Origin: Burkholderiales bacterium
GTDB lineage: Bacteria; Pseudomonadota; Gammaproteobacteria; Burkholderiales; Chitinimonadaceae
Direction of reading: 5' to 3'
Length of the DNA: 11,128 nt
Assembly: GCA_019234745.1 (NCBI GenBank)
Contig: JAFAKZ010000199.1
Location: 1-11,128, forward strand
This document shows, one piece after another, positions 7,352 through 11,128 of the stretch. The first letter of the stretch is position 1. The number at the start of each line of letters is the position of its first letter. The translations under genes and the position numbers were made by a program. The notes under the pieces are model-generated. The model ran no database searches. It worked only from the letters and a program-made list of their open reading frames with translations, and was not told where the DNA came from.

Positions 7352-9093
7352 GGCCGCAGGCCCCCATCTGGCCGCCGTGCGAACCATCCCTCCAATGCCG
7401 TTGGCGGCAAGGGTTGGCTAAATAGGTAGCCTTGCGCCATGTCGCAGCCATGCGCCTGCAGGAATTCGCGCTGCTCCTCGCACTCCACCCCTTCGGCGAT
7501 GACGTCCAAGCCCAGGTTGTGGGCAAGACCGATGATGGAATCGACGATGGCGCGGTCCTGCACGTTGCTGCAGCAATCCACAACGAAGGAGCGGTCGATT
7601 TTGAGCCGTTGCAAAGGAAAGCGCTTGAGGTAGCCGAGCGAGGAATAGCCGGTACCGAAGTCGTCCACCGCGAATGCGACACCCAGCGCGCACAGTTCGC
7701 GCATGATCACCTCGACACGCTCCGGGTCCTCCATCAGGATGCCTTCGGTGATCTCCAGCTCCAGGCATTGAGCGGGAAAGCCCGTATGGGCCAGGACGGT
7801 ACTGACGGTACGCACCAGATTGCCGTGGCGGAACTGGCAGGGCGACAGATTGACGGCCAGGCGCATGCGATTCGCACCACCCTCGCACCACGGCCTGGCC
7901 TGCCGACAAGCCTGCTCCAGCACCCATTGGCCGATAGGGATGATTTGCCCCGTCTGCTCAGCGACCGGGATAAAGTCGGCTGGCGAAATCTTGCCGCCGT
8001 GGTTGGGCTGCCATCGCAGCAGGGCCTCCACGCCCAGCACCGTACCGCGAGCGAGGTCAACCTGCGGCTGATAGTGCAAAGACAGTTCGTCCTGCTCGAT
8101 TGCCCGCTGCAGGCCTTCTTCGGTCCTGCGGCGAATCTGTGCATCGGCGGCCAAAGCGTCGCAAAAAACACAGACCGTACCCTGATGATTGCGCTTGGCC
8201 GCATGCAGCGCTGTGCCCGCATTGCCTAGCAACTGGCTGGCGTCACGCCCATGCTCAGGGAACATGCTGATGCCGACGCAGGCGCTCAGATCGTACTGCT
8301 GCTGGCCCAGGATGATGGGCTCGGACACCAGACGCTGCAACACGGCACCCACAGTCTTGGCCTGGCCTACGTCGGCGCAGGGCATGACGACGCAGAACTC
8401 GTCACCGTCGCGCCGCGCCACCAATGCCCCGGGTACCTTGGCCGTCTGTAGCCGCTCGGCTAGTGTCTCGATCAGGTAATCGCCCACCGCCTCGCCGCGC
8501 GCGTCGTTGATGGAACGGAAGCGGTCGAGGTCGATCAACATGATGGCCAGCCGCTCGTTGCGGCTGTTGGCCCGGTTGGCGAGGCGCGACAATTCGTCCT
8601 GCAGCCAGGACCAATTCGGCAAGCCCGTGAGCGTATCGAAATAGCGCAACTGGTGGATAAGGGCTTCATCGGCACGACGCCGGCTCAGGTCCTGCAACAC
8701 CCACAGCGTTTCGCCCTCGGCATCGGGGACCGCCGACACCTGTAGCCGTACGGGCAGGGCCGACCCTGTTTTTCGCATGCAGCGCAGCTCACCCTGCCAG
8801 CGCCGCTCCGCGGTCACGCCGGCAAGGATGTCGACGATGGCCTCGTCAGACTGCCCTTCTCGCAAGAACAGGCGGCTGCAACGTCCCGTCAACTCAACGT
8901 GATTAAAGCCGGTCAGCGCGAGCAGCGCCGAATTCGCCCATACAAGCCGCCGCTTGGCGTTCAGGCACATGGCAGCGACGCCACTCATCTCCAGCGCCAG
9001 TTCACCCAGCGTGTGACGCACCGACGTGGTCTCCACACTGGGCAAATCGGCCCATTGCAGGGAGGCGTCCGTCTCGTGTGGCAGAAAGGTCAT
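7348..9093 (-). CDS. PAS-GGDEF-EAL c-di-GMP signalling protein, probable phosphodiesterase
   Basis: This is a soluble protein of 581 residues with no membrane segment. A PAS-like sensor (about 32-140, including WANSALLALTGF) is followed by a GGDEF domain (about 150-312, from DTLTGLPNW) and an EAL domain (about 325-570). The GGDEF signature reads DGDEF (229-233), so the first Gly is replaced by Asp, and I see no RxxD inhibitory site at the usual spacing; cyclase activity is doubtful. The EAL domain keeps the expected catalytic sequences: EALLRW (E356), NLSPCQF (N415), LEITEG (E447, E450), DDFGTGYSS (D477, D478), LKIDRSF (K498), AEGVE (E534, E537) and AQGYLF (Q554). It should therefore hydrolyse c-di-GMP, with the GGDEF domain perhaps acting as a GTP-sensing regulator; that last point is inference. 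The start lies 10 bp after the receptor gene upstream with a weak ribosome site, and its stop overlaps the cheR start. Coupling to chemotaxis genes suggests joint control of motility. Confidence 0.94.
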   Translation of the reverse strand: MTFLPHETDASLQWADLPSVETTSVRHTLGELALEMSGVAAMCLNAKRRLVWANSALLALTGFNHVELTGRCSRLFLREGQSDEAIVDILAGVTAERRWQGELRCMRKTGSALPVRLQVSAVPDAEGETLWVLQDLSRRRADEALIHQLRYFDTLTGLPNWSWLQDELSRLANRANSRNERLAIMLIDLDRFRSINDARGEAVGDYLIETLAERLQTAKVPGALVARRDGDEFCVVMPCADVGQAKTVGAVLQRLVSEPIILGQQQYDLSACVGISMFPEHGRDASQLLGNAGTALHAAKRNHQGTVCVFCDALAADAQIRRRTEEGLQRAIEQDELSLHYQPQVDLARGTVLGVEALLRWQPNHGGKISPADFIPVAEQTGQIIPIGQWVLEQACRQARPWCEGGANRMRLAVNLSPCQFRHGNLVRTVSTVLAHTGFPAQCLELEITEGILMEDPERVEVIMRELCALGVAFAVDDFGTGYSSLGYLKRFPLQRLKIDRSFVVDCCSNVQDRAIVDSIIGLAHNLGLDVIAEGVECEEQREFLQAHGCDMAQGYLFSQPLPPTALEGWFARRPDGGLRP

Positions 9094-9103
9094 CGACGGG
9101 CGC

Positions 9104-10261
9104 CTAGAAGAAGGTCACAGAGGCCGACTCGTCGGCGCCTTCGCCGTGGCGCCTGGCCTGCTCGCCGGTGGTGTACTGGCGCTCCGCACTGCTCAGCCAG
9201 ACCTCGGCATCGAAGCTGATTGGTTCCCCACTGCCCACACCGGCAATATGCGTGTCCATCTTTCCCAAGTCGGTCACAACCCAACCGAGAATCTGGCTCA
9301 CACGATCCTGAAACTGCAGGCTCACAACTACCTGGTCCACCTGGTTGCCCACATGGCTACTTTCTACGCGCAGGCGTTCGGCCGAGGTCGCCAGGCCGAC
9401 AGCGGCCGCGTCGATGCGAGCCATAGCGTCGCCAATGGCCATTTCCGAGTCGGCCAGCAACTGTTCATCCTCTTGCGACAGCTTTTCGCTGGCCTTGACG
9501 GCGCCGCCCACCAGCTGGTTTGCCACGGCAACCTTTTCCTTGATGCTGGCGCCCGTGGCGGCAGACAAGTTGGACAGCTTGCGCACCTCGTCGGCCACGA
9601 CGGCAAAGCCACGCCCGGCCTCGCCGGCACGTGCCGCCTCGATAGCCGCATTCAACGCCAACAGATTAGTGCGGGAGGCGATGTCACCCACCTCGGCGGC
9701 CATCTTCTGCAGCTCTTCCGTGAGCTGGCTCAGACCGGAGATTTCCGCCAGCATCTCGCGCTTGGCTGACATCACCGTCTTGAGCTCGGCCAAAATCTCT
9801 TCCAGCTCGGCCCGCGCGCCACCGATGGTGGTCGACAGCACGTCTTGCCCGCTATTGCTCGTCTCGCCCAACACCGTGTCGAGCCGGAGCTTGATATCGG
9901 AAAAGTCCGCGGTCAGACGACCGATGGCTGATTCCGTCTGACCGCGCGCCAGTTCCACATTGTGCCGCCAGCGTGGCACCATGGCCTGGCAGGTTTCCAG
10001 CAGGCCATCTGGCCGCACTTTCTGCTCGGCCATCACGGCATCGCTCGCCGCCTTGGCTGCCGCTTGCATGCGCATGATCTGCTGGCGAAAAGTGGTGCGC
10101 AGCCACCAGCGACCCGCCAGTCCCGCCAACACCAGGGCGGCAGCGATACCTATGCCGGGCACCGTCGCGCCCGCCAGGCCCAATGCGGCAATGGCGCCGG
10201 TCGCGCCCAAGGCGAGTGGTACAACGTCGGTACTGACCGGCAGGGGTGGGTTGTTGCCCAT
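9104..10261 (-). CDS. Short methyl-accepting chemotaxis protein, membrane hairpin, no HAMP, CheZ-like DxxxQ motif
   Basis: This is a chemoreceptor-like protein of 385 residues. Two hydrophobic segments (about 13-30 and 34-51) with a very short turn form a membrane hairpin, so there is no periplasmic sensor; no HAMP follows. A cytoplasmic helical region (about 55-185) leads to the receptor tip RTNLLALNAAIEAARAGEAG (197-216) and GRGFAVVADEVRKLS (216-230). The returning helix ends with SLQFQDRVSQIL (314-325), containing D319xxxQ323. This resembles the DLTGQ active-site segment of the CheY-P phosphatase CheZ. A polar tail ends in VTFF. I chose the start at 10261 because GGAG lies about 9 nt upstream; an ATG at 10366 would add 35 residues of unlikely composition. 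Unlike the three long receptors it has Asn, not Asp, in the tip (TNLL versus TDLL), so it may belong to a different receptor class or array. It is the first gene of the leftward row. The CheZ resemblance is by motif only. Confidence 0.92.
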   Translation of the reverse strand: MGNNPPLPVSTDVVPLALGATGAIAALGLAGATVPGIGIAAALVLAGLAGRWWLRTTFRQQIMRMQAAAKAASDAVMAEQKVRPDGLLETCQAMVPRWRHNVELARGQTESAIGRLTADFSDIKLRLDTVLGETSNSGQDVLSTTIGGARAELEEILAELKTVMSAKREMLAEISGLSQLTEELQKMAAEVGDIASRTNLLALNAAIEAARAGEAGRGFAVVADEVRKLSNLSAATGASIKEKVAVANQLVGGAVKASEKLSQEDEQLLADSEMAIGDAMARIDAAAVGLATSAERLRVESSHVGNQVDQVVVSLQFQDRVSQILGWVVTDLGKMDTHIAGVGSGEPISFDAEVWLSSAERQYTTGEQARRHGEGADESASVTFF

Positions 10262-10284
10262 TGAGCATCTCCAGGATTGGGCGA

Positions 10285-10300
10285 GTTGCGGCAGTGCAAC
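10285..10300. promoter_or_regulatory. Small inverted repeat near the short-receptor start
   Basis: GTTGC and GCAAC flank 6 bp, 24 bp upstream of the leftward receptor start at 10261. It could be a protein-binding site or a weak leader hairpin. Five-base arms can arise by chance. Confidence 0.25.
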
Positions 10301-10360
10301 ATAGGGACGCCGCGATAGGACTGCACACACCAAATCATTGTTGGATGAGTCCCTGCGCCT

Positions 10361-10408
10361 CGCCACCGGGGTTTTACCCGTAGAAATGCGGGGTATACCC
10401 CGGTGTCG
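10361..10408. promoter_or_regulatory. Nested inverted repeat with ACCGGGGT/ACCCCGGT arms
   Basis: Arms 10365-10372 and 10397-10404 are perfect 8-bp complements, extended on each side by a further C-G pair, one mismatch and two more pairs. Inside are CCCG (10377-10380) and CGGG (10389-10392), which can pair around an 8-nt loop. The right part also contains the separate perfect palindrome at 10389-10402. There is no T-tract, so this is not a standard terminator. An operator or an RNA leader element for either direction is possible. Confidence 0.5.
10389..10402. promoter_or_regulatory. Perfect 14-bp palindrome CGGGGTATACCCCG
   Basis: This is a perfect dyad in the divergent region, about 130 bp from the short-receptor start and 260 bp from the regulator start. 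Its core resembles a second site at 10503-10516 (CCGGGgataCCCGG). Two related dyads in one intergenic region suggest binding sites for a dimeric regulator; the protein is unknown. Confidence 0.5.
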
Positions 10409-10423
10409 GTGCTACCCTTGGCG

Positions 10424-10438
10424 AGCGCGCAAGGCGCT
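10424..10438. promoter_or_regulatory. Small hairpin AGCGC-5-GCGCT
   Basis: Perfect 5-bp arms (10424-10428 and 10434-10438) surround a 5-nt loop. No T-tract follows. It is of weak significance alone. Confidence 0.2.
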
Positions 10439-10471
10439 ACAGGCGAGCATTCGCGTTATGAATCCACTGGC

Positions 10472-10504
10472 TTGGCAGCGACCCCTGTACACATGTGCTA
10501 TACC
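10472..10504 (+). promoter_or_regulatory. Possible promoter for the response-regulator gene
   Basis: TTGGCA (10472-10477) resembles a -35 box. TGCTATACC (10496-10504) resembles an extended -10 element, but the spacing of 21 bp is longer than the usual 16-18. The 8-bp palindrome CACATGTG (10490-10497) lies between them and the CCGGG/CCCGG dyad begins within the -10, a position suited to repression. The assignment is weak. Confidence 0.25.
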
Positions 10505-10531
10505 GGGGATACCCGGGAAAGCCCTGCAGGG
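10503..10531. promoter_or_regulatory. Adjacent dyads CCGGG-4-CCCGG and CCCTGCAGGG
   Basis: The first dyad (10503-10516) has perfect 5-bp arms around GATA and resembles the 14-bp palindrome upstream. The second (10522-10531) is a perfect 10-bp palindrome. Both are just downstream of the possible -10 of the regulator gene. Confidence 0.4.
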
Positions 10532-10581
10532 AAACGCTGACAAGGCGAGCTGACCCTCTGTGGCGTGCAGAACGGGCGGGA

Positions 10582-10610
10582 ATCCGCGTCGGCATCGCAT
10601 CGGCGCGGAT
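10582..10610 (+). promoter_or_regulatory. Hairpin ATCCGCG-15-CGCGGAT in the regulator leader
   Basis: Perfect 7-bp arms (10582-10588 and 10604-10610) enclose 15 nt, about 50 nt upstream of the regulator start. If transcribed, this forms a stable leader stem. It has no following T-tract, so it is unlikely to be a terminator on the plus strand. Confidence 0.4.
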
Positions 10611-10627
10611 CGATGGGGTAGAGGAAG

Positions 10628-10644
10628 CGGGCGCGGTTCGCCCG
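10628..10644 (+). promoter_or_regulatory. Hairpin CGGGCG-5-CGCCCG before the regulator ribosome site
   Basis: A perfect 6-bp GC stem with a 5-nt loop ends 8 nt before the GGAA ribosome site (10653-10656) of the regulator gene. It could modulate translation or transcript stability; this is inference from position. Confidence 0.4.
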
Positions 10645-10661
10645 GCTAGACTGGAACGTCC

Positions 10662-11128
10662 ATGACGCCACAGCGGTTTGTTGCAATTGTCGACGACGAC
10701 GACGTCACGCGCGAACTGATCGATCTGACCCTGCAGTCGCTGCAAATCGCCGCCGTAGCCTATGCCGATGCACAGGCCTTTCTAGACGACCGCAATTGGC
10801 GCCAATGCGTCTGCCTGATCCTGGATGTACGTATGCCGCGCATGAGCGGCATCGAGCTGCAGCGCCAGATCAAGCACGATGGCCTGCAGATTCCCATCAT
10901 CTTCATGACGGCGCATGCCGACGTGCGCCTAGTGGTATCGGCCATGCGCGACGGGGCCGTGGATTTCCTGCAGAAGCCGGTAAACATGCACGAGCTGGTC
11001 GAGCGCGTGCAGCGTTGCCTGCGCGAATCGGAACAGCGGCGCAGCAGCTACCAGGACAAGGATATCTTGCGCGCGCGCCTGGCCTGCCTCACGCCGCGCG
11101 AGCGCGAAGTGTTCGACCAGATCGTGGC
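10662..11128 (+). CDS. FixJ/NarL-type response regulator (3' end cut by window)
   Basis: This is a two-component response regulator; 155 codons are visible. The receiver domain (about 4-122) has the acidic cluster D11-D14, the phospho-acceptor D55 in LILDVRMP, T83 in FMTAHAD and K105 in QKP. A linker (123-140) leads into LTPREREVFDQIV (143-155), the beginning of a LuxR/NarL-type helix-turn-helix. When phosphorylated it should bind DNA and regulate transcription. The start at 10662 has GGAA about 6 nt upstream. It is transcribed divergently from the chemotaxis row, a placement often seen for local regulators, but a target is not shown. Its partner kinase is not in this window and may lie to the right. 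Confidence 0.93.
   Translation, partial: MTPQRFVAIVDDDDVTRELIDLTLQSLQIAAVAYADAQAFLDDRNWRQCVCLILDVRMPRMSGIELQRQIKHDGLQIPIIFMTAHADVRLVVSAMRDGAVDFLQKPVNMHELVERVQRCLRESEQRRSSYQDKDILRARLACLTPREREVFDQIV

Larger units (their letters stand above)
10262..10661. other. 400-bp divergent intergenic region, palindrome-rich
   Basis: This separates the leftward chemotaxis row from the rightward regulator gene. I find no supported gene in it; a 71-codon open frame at 10338-10553 has no clear ribosome site and no recognisable product. It contains several inverted repeats, listed separately, and must hold promoters in both directions. I could not identify a convincing sigma-28, sigma-54 or strong sigma-70 promoter for the leftward genes. 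Confidence 0.7.

Noticed and set aside
7352..7387. Upstream in-frame ATG of cheR at 7387
   Set aside because: The extra 12 residues lie fully inside the upstream gene and outside the family domain; the ATGA overlap at 7351 is the more natural start.
10262..10366. Upstream in-frame ATG of the short receptor at 10366
   Set aside because: The added 35 residues are not receptor-like and the ATG at 10261 has a GGAG ribosome site.
10361..10408. c-di-GMP riboswitch in the leader of the receptor/phosphodiesterase operon
   Set aside because: The sequence was read on both strands and does not show the conserved GEMM-I core; only the pairing arms are present.
10338..10553. A 71-codon plus-strand frame in the divergent region
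   Set aside because: It has no clear ribosome site, no recognisable family, and it runs through the palindromes that look regulatory.
10628..10644. Rho-independent terminator before the regulator gene
   Set aside because: The stem is good but no run of T follows, and it lies directly in front of the gene's ribosome site.

Overview
The window is one long chemotaxis locus from a GC-rich Gram-negative bacterium. Codon usage and the family types (4-helix-bundle chemoreceptors, poly-HAMP receptors, a FixJ/NarL-type regulator) suggest a proteobacterium. I would guess a gammaproteobacterium of the Xanthomonas/Dyella/Luteibacter sort, but that is an impression, not a proof.

Layout: six genes on the minus strand are read from right to left in an operon-like row. 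A short receptor with a membrane hairpin and no HAMP (9104-10261) is followed 10 bp later by a PAS-GGDEF-EAL protein (7348-9093). Its stop codon overlaps the start of a CheR methyltransferase (6476-7351) in an ATGA junction. After 30 bp comes a 4HB-type receptor with 3 HAMP units (4574-6445), after 62 bp a 4HB-type receptor with 5 HAMP units (2355-4511), and after 81 bp a receptor without a periplasmic domain but with about 10 HAMP-like units (1-2273, cut by the window edge a few codons before its expected end). No convincing terminator lies in any of these gaps. To the right, across a 400-bp intergenic region rich in palindromes, a divergent FixJ/NarL-type response regulator starts at 10662 and runs off the window.

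How the genes may work together: the receptors should control a CheA/CheW kinase encoded elsewhere, CheR would methylate them, and the EAL protein would lower c-di-GMP, linking receptor output to the motile/sessile choice. The short receptor carries a DxxxQ sequence resembling the CheZ phosphatase active site, so it may also influence CheY-P. The divergent regulator may control the locus, but no site is proven.

The most striking structure is modular. The three long receptors share a nearly identical signalling module (three indel-free 852-bp direct repeats), while their HAMP arrays have grown in steps of 90 residues (two HAMP units). In the leftmost receptor this is still visible as three tandem 270-bp DNA repeats.
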